Of a stretch of 32,222 nt of DNA, positions 8,187 through 16,920 are shown one piece after another (positions within the stretch are counted from its first letter, which is position 1; each line of letters opens with the position of its first letter). The position numbers and the translations under genes are program-made. The stretch is from Actinomycetota bacterium (lineage in GTDB: Bacteria; Actinomycetota; Acidimicrobiia; Acidimicrobiales; Ilumatobacteraceae): positions 1-32,222 of the forward strand of contig JAPKZV010000109.1 of NCBI GenBank assembly GCA_026393585.1, written 5' to 3'. Below the pieces are notes generated by a model. That model was given only the letters and a program-made list of their open reading frames with translations. It searched no databases and was not told the origin of the DNA.

Positions 8187-8320
8187 TGATTTCCGAAGCG
8201 GCGTCCCGCTCCCGCTCATTACTGCTTTTGCGGTGTATCGGCGCGAAATCTCGTGAACATTCACTTATTTCGCCGTGATGACCTGAACGCACATGAGAAG
8301 GCATATGAAAGGTGGCAGCA

Positions 8321-10105
8321 ATGGCTGCAGAAGCACTAGAGCAATCAGTTCTTGAATCTAAGGACCGTGAACAACTCATGGCAATCGCCCAAGCACTGGG
8401 TGTGAAGTCGGTTTCGCGTGCCAAAAAGGCTGAACTCATCGACAAAATTTTGGAGCAAACAGCTCCACCGGTAGAGACCAAGCGCCCTGCCCGCACCGAG
8501 AAGCAAGCACCAAAAGAGGCTGCTGCGCCTAAAGAAGCACCAGCTGCCAAAGCAGAACCACGCGTGGTCATCGGCATCGATGGTGAACCACTGTCAGAGT
8601 GGGAACTCGAGCTCGCTGAGCATGAAGGAACGCTCGAGAAGACCGCTTCTGAAGGTCATCGCCCGAATCGCCCGCACAATGATCGTCAACAAAATGATCG
8701 TGGCCCACGCCAACAAAACGATCGTCAACAAAACGATCGTGGCCCACGCCCACAAGGTGGTCAGCAAAACGATCGCGGCCCGCGCCCACAAGGTGGTCAG
8801 CCAGGCGGTCAGCCAGGTTTCCAACAGGGTTCACGTTTCGACAACGACCCAGCAAATCGCAATCGCAATCGCAACCGTCGCCGTCGTAAAGGACGCCGTG
8901 ACGATGAGGGCCCACAGGGTACCGACCGTTATGAAACCGATGTTGATGTTTCAGACGATCCAATAAGCACAGAGCCAGTAGCAGTGTCGGGTTACCTCGA
9001 CCTGCGCGACGAGGGCTACGGCTACTTGCGCGTGAATGGCTACTTGCCAACTCGTGAAGATGCATACATCTCAGTGAAGCAAACGCGTCAATACGGTCTG
9101 CGCAAAGGCGACCATGTCACTGGCATGGCACGCCCTGCTGCACGTGGTGAAAAGAACCCAGCGATGCTCGATATCGCTACGTTGAATGGCAAGTCTCCAG
9201 ACGATGTAAAAAAGCGTCCACGCTTTGAAGATCTCACGCCGTTGTTCCCCGATTCAAAATTGCGTCTTGAAGACGACAATGATCCGGGCAACATGACTGC
9301 ACGCATTATCGACCTCATTGCGCCAATTGGTAAAGGTCAGCGTGGTCTCATTGTGTCTCCGCCAAAAGCGGGTAAGACCACCATCATGAAGACCATCGTG
9401 AGCTCCATTGAAAAGAACAACCCCGAGGTCGACCTCATTGTTCTGCTTATCGATGAACGCCCAGAAGAAGTAACCGACATGAAGCGCACCGTTCGTGGTG
9501 AAGTCATTTCGTCAACCTTCGACCGTCCGTCTGAAGAGCACACCATCGTTGCGGAAATGGCAATTGAAAAAGCCAAGCGCATGGTGGAAGCTGGAAAAGA
9601 CGTAGTTGTGGTTCTCGACGGTATTACACGTCTCTCGCGCGCATACAACCTTGCTGCTCCTGCAACAGGTCGTGTGATGTCGGGTGGTATCGACGCAGGT
9701 GCTTTGTACCCACCGAAGAAATTCTTTGGTGCTGCACGCAACGTAGAAGAGGGTGGAAGTCTCACCATCCTTGCCACGTGTCTGGTGGAAACAAACAGCC
9801 GTATGGACGATGCCATCTTTGAAGAATTCAAAGGAACCGGCAACATGGAATTACGCCTCGATCGCCGTCTTGCCGAGCGTCGCGTGTACCCAGCAATCGA
9901 TGTCGATGCCTCAAGCACCCGTCACGAAGAGCTGCTCTTCCCGCCCAAGCAATTGCAGTTGGTCTGGAAACTCCGCCGCGTGCTCTCGGGCCTCGCTGCC
10001 GATGGAAACGGGGCTCCAGGGCTTGAACTGCTCATCGACCGCCTCAAATCATTCCGCAATAACGACGAATTCTTGTCAGAAATCGCTAAACAACCCTCGA
10101 TGTAG
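8321..10105 (+). CDS. rho: Transcription termination factor Rho
   Basis: 594 residues from the ATG at 8321. This start is preferred over the GTG at 8312 because AAAGGTGG sits five bases upstream of it. Rho is a hexameric RNA-dependent ATPase that terminates transcription. Order of parts: Rho_N-type helical domain (about 10-50, [20 protein letters not shown]); a Lys/Ala/Pro linker; an Asn/Gln/Arg/Gly-rich insertion (about 110-210) with repeated QNDRGPR units and a basic [14 protein letters not shown] run; cold-shock-like RNA-binding domain (about 220-270, [19 protein letters not shown]); and the RecA-like motor with Walker A PPKAGKTT (Lys352), [13 protein letters not shown], and Walker [17 protein letters not shown]. 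Large N-terminal insertions are common in actinobacterial Rho. It has its own likely promoter and leader. Confidence 0.97.
   Translation: MAAEALEQSVLESKDREQLMAIAQALGVKSVSRAKKAELIDKILEQTAPPVETKRPARTEKQAPKEAAAPKEAPAAKAEPRVVIGIDGEPLSEWELELAEHEGTLEKTASEGHRPNRPHNDRQQNDRGPRQQNDRQQNDRGPRPQGGQQNDRGPRPQGGQPGGQPGFQQGSRFDNDPANRNRNRNRRRRKGRRDDEGPQGTDRYETDVDVSDDPISTEPVAVSGYLDLRDEGYGYLRVNGYLPTREDAYISVKQTRQYGLRKGDHVTGMARPAARGEKNPAMLDIATLNGKSPDDVKKRPRFEDLTPLFPDSKLRLEDDNDPGNMTARIIDLIAPIGKGQRGLIVSPPKAGKTTIMKTIVSSIEKNNPEVDLIVLLIDERPEEVTDMKRTVRGEVISSTFDRPSEEHTIVAEMAIEKAKRMVEAGKDVVVVLDGITRLSRAYNLAAPATGRVMSGGIDAGALYPPKKFFGAARNVEEGGSLTILATCLVETNSRMDDAIFEEFKGTGNMELRLDRRLAERRVYPAIDVDASSTRHEELLFPPKQLQLVWKLRRVLSGLAADGNGAPGLELLIDRLKSFRNNDEFLSEIAKQPSM
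8676..8820 (+). repeat. Degenerate tandem repeat inside rho
   Basis: Units built on CAACAAAACGATCG-GGCCCACGCC and CCACAAGGTGGTCAG recur about four to six times with variations. They encode QQNDR / GPRPQGGQ repeats in the disordered Rho insertion. The near-identity at the DNA level suggests expansion by slippage, so the copy number may vary between strains. Confidence 0.8.
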
Positions 10106-10156
10106 GGCGCTTTTCGCCCGATACACTCATCCCACTGCTAAGAACTCCGGAGAGCC

Positions 10157-10375
10157 ATGAAGACCGAAATTCATCCCCAATATGTAGACACCAACGTCAT
10201 TTGCTCATGTGGTAACACTTTCACCACACGCAGCACCAAAGGTGGAGACTTCCGCGTTGAATTGTGCAATGAGTGCCACCCGTACTTCACCGGTAAGCAA
10301 AAACTGGTCGACACTGGTGGTCGCGTGGAGCGCTTCAACAAGCGCTACGGCGAGCGCAAGTCCAAGAACTCCTAA
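10157..10375 (+). CDS. rpmE: Ribosomal protein L31, zinc-binding type
   Basis: 72 residues. The N-terminus [10 protein letters not shown] and the Cys16-X-Cys18 ... Cys37-X-X-Cys40 (CNEC) set mark the zinc-binding (C+) form of bL31, a large-subunit protein that bridges to the small subunit. The C-terminal [12 protein letters not shown] is conserved in the family. A CGGAGAG ribosome site lies upstream of the ATG. It sits directly after rho as in other actinobacteria. A GGGCG/CGCCC hairpin (10105-10119) lies between rho and this gene. Confidence 0.97.
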   Translation: MKTEIHPQYVDTNVICSCGNTFTTRSTKGGDFRVELCNECHPYFTGKQKLVDTGGRVERFNKRYGERKSKNS

Positions 10376-10398
10376 TTCGACGTTCTTCGGTTACGCCC

Positions 10399-11427
10399 GT
10401 GTCGCTTGACGACTCTCGAAAAGGCCAACTCCTTTCTCTGAAGTTGCGCGTCCTCGTCCACGAGCACCTTGGTAAAAGCATTCCTGAATCCGATCTCGAA
10501 CCGCTTGGCTTTTCGCGTGGCGCTGCAGTGAAGCACGGAACCGACGTGTGGGTGTTGGTGAGCGACAACCCGCAACGTGGGCTCGGCCCAGCATTGTTGT
10601 GGGCTCTCAAAGAAGGCGCAGCTGCGTTACACGTGCTTGCCGAGGAAAATACAGGCGTGCTTGCTCGTCAGGCCGAACACTTTTCTTTTCCCATCACCGT
10701 TTGGCACGTCAATGATCGCGTGTTGTTGCCCGCCATTGCCGTGCCCCATGTTGAAGCAACACCGGCGCTGCCTGAGCACTTAGCTTTCATTGATCTCATT
10801 GCATCGGGTGGCGCAGTTCCTCATGTTGAACACGGCATTGTTACTGGTGAAGTGCTTGGCCTTGAAGTGTGTCGTGCGGTAACCGATGCATATACCGCCG
10901 AGGTACGCCTGGAAGTAGGAATGGGTGCACACGACAGAGAAGCATTTGTGCTGTTGCATGGCAATAAGCCACAACAAGAAGCATTGGCAGGCGTTGTTGC
11001 ATCGGTAGCAAAACAACGTCACCCCGATGCCGAACCACATCCGTTCAATCGTCTTGCACCAGAACGTATGTTGCGTGCACGCGTGGTGAATGAACCAGGT
11101 CTTGTTGGTGCAGTATCGCTTGAACCTTGCGACCCGCCATTTGCTCGCAGCAACGTGCTCGATGTGGTGCCCTGTGTGGGTAAAGCACAAGATGCGAGCG
11201 GTCAACAATTCATTGTTGTATTCACAACTGGTGCCGACCCCGACATCGTTCCTTTTGCCCTCGATGCACGCAGTTATATTGACCCCACTGCAGAACTCGT
11301 TATTGCAATGCCCGATACGCACATCACGCGCACCAACCTACTTGCTGCTGAAAAAGCCACGAAGCCTGCTCGGTTCCTTGGCATTCCTGCTGCAACGAAG
11401 AACTCACAGTTAGCCTCTCCATCATGA
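10399..11427 (+). CDS. Conserved-looking protein of unknown function between rpmE and prfA
   Basis: 342 residues from a GTG start; I do not recognise the family. There is no signal peptide, membrane segment or obvious nucleotide-binding loop. The sequence looks like an ordinary soluble alpha/beta protein. Its first third is rich in aliphatic strands (TDVWVLVSDNPQRGLGPALLWALKEGAAALHVLAEE). The middle carries AFVLLHGNKPQQEALAGVVASVAKQ, and the end has DARSYIDPTAELVIAMPDTHITRTNL. The last four bases overlap the prfA start (ATGA), implying tight co-expression with release factor 1. Mycobacterium and Streptomyces have no gene at this point of the cluster. A role linked to translation is only guilt by position. 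The start could instead be further in, since no ribosome site precedes the GTG. Confidence 0.8.
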   Translation: MSLDDSRKGQLLSLKLRVLVHEHLGKSIPESDLEPLGFSRGAAVKHGTDVWVLVSDNPQRGLGPALLWALKEGAAALHVLAEENTGVLARQAEHFSFPITVWHVNDRVLLPAIAVPHVEATPALPEHLAFIDLIASGGAVPHVEHGIVTGEVLGLEVCRAVTDAYTAEVRLEVGMGAHDREAFVLLHGNKPQQEALAGVVASVAKQRHPDAEPHPFNRLAPERMLRARVVNEPGLVGAVSLEPCDPPFARSNVLDVVPCVGKAQDASGQQFIVVFTTGADPDIVPFALDARSYIDPTAELVIAMPDTHITRTNLLAAEKATKPARFLGIPAATKNSQLASPS

Positions 11428-12488
11428 TGGATCGCCTCGATGGCATAGAACGCGATTATGCAGAGCTTGAAGCAAGCCTTGGTGACCCCGACATTGTTGG
11501 CGACCAAAACAAACTGCGCGATGCTTCACGTTTGTATAAGCAAATGACTCCCATCGTGCAGTGCATTCGCACCATTCGCGAAACACAGGGGAATGCTGAA
11601 GCTGCTCGTGAACTCATGGAACAAACCGTGGGCGACGAGCGCGACCTCTTCCGTGAGGAATTGGCCAGCGCTGAAGCTGAACTCTTGTCGCTTGAAGCAG
11701 AACTCAAAATGCTTCTGTTGCCGCGCGACGCGAACGATGGCAAAAATGTGATTGTAGAAATTCGCGGCGCTGAAGGTGGCGAAGAAGCAAACCTTTTTGC
11801 AGCAGATCTACTCGAGATGTACCGCGCGTATGCCGCCAACCAAGGTTGGAAGTGCGAAACGCTTTCTCTTGATTTTTCTCCATTGGGTGGCATCAACCAA
11901 GTCGTTATTCTCATGAGTGGCGATCTTGCCTGGACCTACATGAAATTTGAAGGTGGCCCACACCGCGTACAACGCGTTCCGGTTACTGAAAGCCAAGGCC
12001 GAGTACACACGTCATCGGCAACGGTGACCGTGATGCCAGAAGCTGAAGAAGTCGATGTGTTCATCGACGAAAAAGACTTAGATATCGACATTTATCGTTC
12101 ATCGGGCGCAGGTGGTCAGCACGTCAACACCACCGACTCTGCAGTACGTATTACGCACAGGCCAACAGGTGTTGTGGTGGCAATGCAAGACGAACGTAGT
12201 CAGTTGCAAAACAAGGCACGTGCAATGCAGGTGCTACGTACGCGCATTATGAAACTGCGCCAAGAAGAACACGACGCCGAAGCTTCTGCCCAACGCAAAG
12301 CCCAAACCGGTGGTGGTGGTCGCAGCGAGAAAATTCGTACGTACAACTACAAAGACAATCGCCTCACCGATCACCGCATTGGGCTTACTTTGTACAAGTT
12401 GCAAGACATCTTGAGTGGCAACTTGCTCGAAGTGTCGCAAGCGCTCATTAGCGACGAACGTTCACGGCAGTTGGCCGGAGAGAAATAA
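11424..12488 (+). CDS. prfA: Peptide chain release factor 1
   Basis: 354 residues, normal for RF1. It recognises UAA and UAG and triggers hydrolysis of the finished peptide. Motifs: the peptidyl-transferase loop SGAGGQHVNTTDSAVRITH with GGQ at 230-232, and the RF1-type anticodon-recognition tripeptide PVT in VQRVPVTESQGR (RF2 would show SPF). The N-terminal coiled domain 1 (about 5-95) and GAEGGEEANLFA are also present. Translation is coupled to the upstream unknown gene by an ATGA overlap. The methyltransferase that modifies the GGQ glutamine, prmC, follows. Confidence 0.97.
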   Translation: MMDRLDGIERDYAELEASLGDPDIVGDQNKLRDASRLYKQMTPIVQCIRTIRETQGNAEAARELMEQTVGDERDLFREELASAEAELLSLEAELKMLLLPRDANDGKNVIVEIRGAEGGEEANLFAADLLEMYRAYAANQGWKCETLSLDFSPLGGINQVVILMSGDLAWTYMKFEGGPHRVQRVPVTESQGRVHTSSATVTVMPEAEEVDVFIDEKDLDIDIYRSSGAGGQHVNTTDSAVRITHRPTGVVVAMQDERSQLQNKARAMQVLRTRIMKLRQEEHDAEASAQRKAQTGGGGRSEKIRTYNYKDNRLTDHRIGLTLYKLQDILSGNLLEVSQALISDERSRQLAGEK

Positions 12489-12509
12489 GCCCAAGCCCGG
12501 GTGTGCCCC

Positions 12510-13394
12510 ATGAGTAACGAACAGGCAAGTACGTGGCGCGAGTTGTGGAATGAAACCACGTCAGTTCTCGGTGACGAAAAAGAAGCCCGCTGGATCTGCG
12601 AAGAAGCAAGCGGGCTCGAGGGTAGTGAATTCCTTGAGTCGCTGAACGAACCTGCAACAATGCGCATGGGTGTGTCTTTACAAGCAATGGTGGGGCGCAG
12701 GCTGGCTGGCGAACCTGTGCAATACGTGCTGGGGCATTGGCCATTTCGTCATATCGATTTGCTCATCGACCAGCGGGTACTCATTCCACGTCCGGAAACA
12801 GAACAAGTGGTGGAAGTTGCATTGAGTTGTGCTCGTCAGTTGCGTAGCGATGAACACATGTTGCGCATTGCTGATATTGGTACTGGTAGCGGAGCAATTG
12901 GGCTATCGATGGCAAATGAATTGCCGCACGACAACACTGAAGTGTGGCTAAGTGATATTTCCACCGATGCACTCGATGTTGCACGGGCAAATATTGCCGG
13001 CATTGGTCGCAATGCACGCAATGTGCGTGTAACGCAGGGCAGTTGGTGTGCGGGTCTTCCGCGTGAACTACATGGTTCCTTTCAGGTCATTGTGTCGAAC
13101 CCTCCCTATATCGATGAATCTGACCCACTTGTTGAAGACTCAGTGCGTACTTGGGAGCCACACATTGCCCTTTTTTCTCCCAACCAGGGTCTTCGCGATG
13201 TGTTAGGAATTGCCCAAGAGGCACGTGAGTTTCTTGCACCTGGTGGCTATCTCGTTTGTGAGATGGGTTTTGCGCAAGGCGATGTGTTGCGTGCTGAGTT
13301 TGCTCAGCTGGGCTATGCACACGTGGAAGTGCGCAAAGACTTTGCGGGTCTTGACCGCATCGTTATGGGGCAGTGGGCAACGAACGCTGAATAA
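12510..13394 (+). CDS. prmC: Release factor glutamine methyltransferase
   Basis: About 294 residues from ATG 12510; an in-frame GTG at 12501 is an alternative start. The enzyme uses S-adenosylmethionine to methylate the GGQ glutamine of release factors. Visible are the helical N-terminal domain with VQYVLGHWPFRHIDLLID, then PRPETEQVVE, the SAM-binding IADIGTGSGAIGLSMA, and the catalytic NPPY at 197-200 in VSNPPYIDES. It lies 21 bases after prfA, as in most bacteria. The 3' end overlaps the convergent peptidase gene by 32 bases. The Sua5/TsaC gene that follows hemK in Mycobacterium is absent here. Confidence 0.95.
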   Translation: MSNEQASTWRELWNETTSVLGDEKEARWICEEASGLEGSEFLESLNEPATMRMGVSLQAMVGRRLAGEPVQYVLGHWPFRHIDLLIDQRVLIPRPETEQVVEVALSCARQLRSDEHMLRIADIGTGSGAIGLSMANELPHDNTEVWLSDISTDALDVARANIAGIGRNARNVRVTQGSWCAGLPRELHGSFQVIVSNPPYIDESDPLVEDSVRTWEPHIALFSPNQGLRDVLGIAQEAREFLAPGGYLVCEMGFAQGDVLRAEFAQLGYAHVEVRKDFAGLDRIVMGQWATNAE

Positions 13395-15039
13395 ATGAGA
13401 GTTGATGTAGGAGCAAATTCTCTGCAACAACTTCTTGAGGAGTCATGTGTGTAACCCCAGACAAAGGCAAAACTTCGTGGTCTTTACCAGCAGCAAGAAG
13501 TGCGCTCGATAATTGCAATGTGTGTGCCGCAACCACATTGTCATCGGCAAGACCATGAATGAGAAGCAGTGGTCGTTGAAGTAAATGAGCGTCGTTGATG
13601 AGCGACGTGCTCTCATACGGGTGCACATCGAAGGCTGGGTTCCCTAAATAACGTTCGGTGTAGTGCGTGTCGTACAAGCGCCAGTCGGTGACGGGAGCGC
13701 CCGCAACTGCGCAATGAAAAATGTCGGGTCGGCGAAGCACAGCAAGTGCCGCAAGGTAGCCACCAAAGCTCCAACCACGTATTGCAACGCGAGAGGTGTC
13801 GGCGCGTGGCTCAAGTTGCGCAAGTGCCTGTGCAACTTCCACTTGGTCAACAAGCACTGGTTCGGCAAGGTCGTGCAACACGCTGCGCTCATAGGTGCTT
13901 CCTTTGCCTGGAGTTCCACGTCCATCGGCAATGACCACTACGAAGCCTTGGTCGGCGAACCATTGTGAAGTGGCGTAGGCCAACAGTGAGCCCACCACGC
14001 GCTGTGCATGTGGCCCGCCGTAGGGGTCGAACAGCACCGGGAGTTTGGTTGCAACATTGTCGCGTGGAGTCACAATGGCGACGGGAATCTTGCTGCTGCC
14101 AACGGTGTGAAAGGCGACGTTGGGTGCAACGAGCATTTCTTCAGCATGTGAATGAATGCTGTGCCCGGTGCTGATGGAAAACTCAGCACGTGGAGCAGTC
14201 ATGTGCGATACCCGCAGCAAAAATGCATTGTCGGTGGCAATGCCAGAAACGGAATGTGGTGCGGGGTACGAGTTGCTGAGACAGGTGAGGTTGTTCGTGG
14301 CAACATCGCAGCGCCACACGTCGATAGTCCATGGAGAATCGATGTGGTTTGCCTGAAAGACAATGGTTTCTCCTACATGCAACACAGCACGTACTTGAAG
14401 ATGCGTTGGGGTAACGAGAACACCATCTACCTGAAGGCGTCGCGCATCTTCACGGTCAACTGTTGTAACGAGTTTCCCTGTCGCACTCAGCGCAGGAACC
14501 CCGCTTACGAGTTCTACCCATGCATCGTCGATGTCGGCGAAAATTTCAACGGCGTTGCCATTTGTTGCGTCAATAGAAAAAACAGCAATTGATTTCTGGT
14601 CGCGCGTTTGGAGTTGGGCAATGAGCCCAGCAGCACTCCATGAAACAGAGTTGAGATACTCAAAAGTGTGGGGTAGTGCCACTTCAATGGCTTCAGCTGA
14701 GTCACGGTGAACAATATGCAATGTCACTTTGGCATTTGCGGTTCCGGCAGCGGGGTAGCGATGCTCAGTTGCTGGCTTTTCAGGGTGGGCAGGGTCGGCA
14801 ATAAACCAAGTGTCTATGGGCGATTCATCAACACGGCAAACAGCCAGGTGCTCACCATTTGGCGACCACCAGTAGCCACGCTGACGACCCATTTCTTCTG
14901 CAGCAATGAAGTCGGCCATGCCCCATGAGATATGAGGAGCAGGGTCGGAAGCTACAACTTTTTCGTGGGTGTTGTCTGTGCCCTGTGAAATGTCGGCCAC
15001 GCATAATGCGGCATTGCGAATGTAAGCAACGTGGGTGCC
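13363..15039 (-). pseudogene. S9 (dipeptidyl peptidase IV/prolyl oligopeptidase) peptidase, C-terminal part
   Basis: This frame carries most of an S9 peptidase: the second half of a beta-propeller (from GTHVAYIRNAALCVADI, through WGMADFIAAEEMGRQRGYWW and AVCRVDESPI) and the complete alpha/beta-hydrolase domain. The catalytic serine is in RGWSFGGY (codon at 13768-13770), the aspartate in LLIHGLADDN, and the histidine in GVTHMTP. The first possible start in this frame is GTG 15000, but homology begins before it, and the N-terminus lies in another frame (14952-15353). About 35-40 residues expected between the two parts are missing, so this is a deletion with a frame change rather than a simple base error. 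It follows the thiolase-like gene in the same direction. Confidence 0.8.
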
Positions 15040-15353
15040 TCATGTTCAACTGCTGCATCACACGAGTATGAAACAACACCACTGGCGCTTTCGCGTGCAC
15101 GCTCACGACGCCGTAGTTCTTCAGCGGTGATATTGCCGGTGTTGTCGAGCACTGCTTGCGGGTTGAAGACGCATTTTTCTTCACCTGTTTGGGTATTGAG
15201 CACCCACAGCATGTTGACGGTGTTGCTTCCCGACGCTGTGCGGGCAAAGACCAAACGTTGTGAGCAAGGTGACAAAGTGAAACTGCGTGGTTCACCCAGC
15301 GAGAGGCGTTGAGTGCGAGCGTATTGCCGAGGAAAAGTGTCGTTCTGGGTCAC
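14952..15353 (-). pseudogene. S9 peptidase, N-terminal part
   Basis: The likely start is GTG 15353, 17 bases after the thiolase-like stop, giving VTQNDTFPRQYARTQRLSLGEPRSF. This and the following SPCSQRLVFARTASGSNTVNMLWVL and NTQTGEEKC are the standard opening of actinobacterial S9 dipeptidyl-peptidase-like proteins. The match continues to ERARESASGVVSYSCDAAVEHE near 15040. After that the frame loses similarity and ends at 14952. The propeller continues in a different frame (see 13363-15039). If the lost piece were restored the protein would be about 700 residues, the usual size. The other ORF start at 15437 would add an unlikely Cys/Arg-rich leader overlapping the thiolase end. Confidence 0.75.
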
Positions 15354-15370
15354 AAGTGTGCTTTTCGCTC

Positions 15371-16873
15371 CTATTTGATGTGTACAACACCAGCAGCATC
15401 GAGCTCGACTGCGCGTCCGACAAACTCTTCGGTGCACATGGCGCTACCAAGTGTGGCGTCGGTGCTTTCGCCCCATGCGCGGCGCCCATCGGCAAGTAAG
15501 CACGCGGCATGCACCATTGCGGGCTTGCCGTCGCGGTCGTGCATCACCGAGTATGCCTCGAGTGTTGCGGGCCCCACTGCTTCAGCGGCCTTGGCAACTG
15601 AGCGTCGGGGCATGGCATCAATTTGATCTTGTGGATACGCGTGTTTGAAAGCTTCCTTGGGCGGCTGCGTGCTGTACACACCAAAGGCATGTTTGGTGGT
15701 GTAGCCACCGTTGGCCCACACCAGGCCAAGCTCGTTTGGCGCATTGCGGAGGTCGTTCATCACCGTGGCAATTGCATGCATGACATAGTTGTTCCAAGGG
15801 CCACCGGCAAAAGGCAAGCCACCAGTGCGGGTGAGTTGCGCATTGATATCGAGGCCAAGTGACTGTGCACCAAGTTGTACAGCTGCAGGAAAACATGAGT
15901 AGAGGTCGACAATGCCAATGTCGTCTATGCCAACACCTGCATTTTGCAATGCAAGTTTTCCACCCAGCTCAATTGCTGGAGTTTCAGCAAAGGTCCAGCG
16001 CTCAGAGATGTACTGGTGCTCATGGCAGTCGGTGCCGGAGTGAATAAAGATCCACCGGTCGCGAGGAATGCCCAGGGCTTCAGCTTTTTCTACCGAACAC
16101 ATAATGAGTGCAGCACCCATGTCGACATCGTTATTCGAGTTCATGAATTTTGGATATGGAAAACCAATCATGCGATTGCTTGGGCTTGCGGTGCGAATGT
16201 CTTCGGCGCTCACTGCATTTTGCGACCAGGCATTGGGGTTCTTTGCCGCAACATTGCTAAAGCGTGACCACAACTCAGAAATGTGTTTTTGATGATCTTG
16301 AACACTGCGTCCGGCACGTGCACGGATTGCAGTTTCAAACATCGGGTACACCTGTACCGGCATGATGATTTTGCGCTCAAATTCGTATTCGCTCACCATC
16401 ACAAGGTCTTCACCTACTGCAGTTGGTGCGGGTACGTCGGCACCAGTTTTGCGCCATGTGAGTTCGGCGCCTGCTTTTTTGGCACGGGCCTTGGTGCGTG
16501 TTGATTCGCCACCGGTGAGCACAATGATGTCGGCTTGGCCGTTTTGAATTTCTGTGGCTGCAGCGTTCACCAACGACTGTGGAGTGTTGCCACCCATTGC
16601 GCTGAGTGCGTATTCACGCGAGCTCACGCCGAGGTCTTGCGCAACAAGCCACGCTGGGTTGCCGTATTTCCAACTCAGTAATCCCACCACGCGCAGTGCG
16701 TCGAGAGCAGGAAGAGAAGTTAAACCAGCATCGGCTGTGGCCAGGCGAATTGCTTCCACCATGAGTGCAACTGGGTCGGCAGCAGTATCGAATGAAGCGG
16801 TACGTGGGTCATTTGGGCGTTGTAGCGACTGGCCTGAACCAACGAGAATTGGAGTCTTTGGTGAAAGAGTCAT
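15371..16873 (-). CDS. Thiolase-like protein (TLP1/SCPx-like acetyl-CoA acetyltransferase family)
   Basis: 500 residues. The fold-type is thiolase: ILVGSGQ at the start, ADIIVLTGGES, GAALIMCSVEKAEALG, IDDIGIVDLYSCFPAAV (Cys327), and TRTGGLPFAGGPWNNYVMH. The extra C-terminal region (about 425-500) resembles the additional domain of mycobacterial thiolase-like protein type 1. The nucleophilic cysteine expected in the CASG-like motif is missing; the matching stretch reads LSAMGGNTPQ (Gly94-Gly95). The C-terminal GHP-type motif is also changed to GGP. It is usually annotated as acetyl-CoA acetyltransferase, but ordinary thiolase chemistry is doubtful; acyl-CoA or lipid binding is an alternative. 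It heads an operon with the S9 peptidase and is divergent from rpiB. Confidence 0.85.
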   Translation of the reverse strand: MTLSPKTPILVGSGQSLQRPNDPRTASFDTAADPVALMVEAIRLATADAGLTSLPALDALRVVGLLSWKYGNPAWLVAQDLGVSSREYALSAMGGNTPQSLVNAAATEIQNGQADIIVLTGGESTRTKARAKKAGAELTWRKTGADVPAPTAVGEDLVMVSEYEFERKIIMPVQVYPMFETAIRARAGRSVQDHQKHISELWSRFSNVAAKNPNAWSQNAVSAEDIRTASPSNRMIGFPYPKFMNSNNDVDMGAALIMCSVEKAEALGIPRDRWIFIHSGTDCHEHQYISERWTFAETPAIELGGKLALQNAGVGIDDIGIVDLYSCFPAAVQLGAQSLGLDINAQLTRTGGLPFAGGPWNNYVMHAIATVMNDLRNAPNELGLVWANGGYTTKHAFGVYSTQPPKEAFKHAYPQDQIDAMPRRSVAKAAEAVGPATLEAYSVMHDRDGKPAMVHAACLLADGRRAWGESTDATLGSAMCTEEFVGRAVELDAAGVVHIK

Positions 16874-16879
16874 AGACGC

Positions 16880-16885
16880 AGGTTA
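16880..16885 (-). promoter_or_regulatory. Probable -10 box, leaderless thiolase-like gene
   Basis: On the minus strand TAACCT lies six bases before the ATG at 16873, matching TANNNT with the spacing expected for a leaderless message. It forms a divergent pair with the rpiB box at 16909-16914 inside a 47-base intergenic region. Confidence 0.45.
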
Positions 16886-16908
16886 GGCGTTCCGAGGCCT
16901 GCAAACCC

Positions 16909-16914
16909 TATGCT
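16909..16914 (+). promoter_or_regulatory. Probable -10 box, leaderless rpiB
   Basis: TATGCT lies exactly six bases before the rpiB ATG (16921). No Shine-Dalgarno sequence is present between them, which supports a leaderless transcript. Confidence 0.5.
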
Positions 16915-16920
16915 CAGAAC

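Noticed and set aside
8676-8820. CRISPR-like repeats
   Set aside because: Units are short, in frame and translated within rho; no spacers of regular size.
9337-9918. 193-residue open frame antisense to rho
   Set aside because: Ser/Arg-rich mirror of the conserved Rho motor domain; no motif and no independent ribosome site.
10105-10119. Intrinsic terminator after rho
   Set aside because: GGGCG/CGCCC is only a 5-bp stem with no following T-run; may be fortuitous.
15353-15437. Longer N-terminus for the S9 peptidase from 15437
   Set aside because: It would overlap the end of the thiolase-like gene and give a Cys/Arg-rich leader without resemblance to the family; GTG 15353 fits the known N-terminus.
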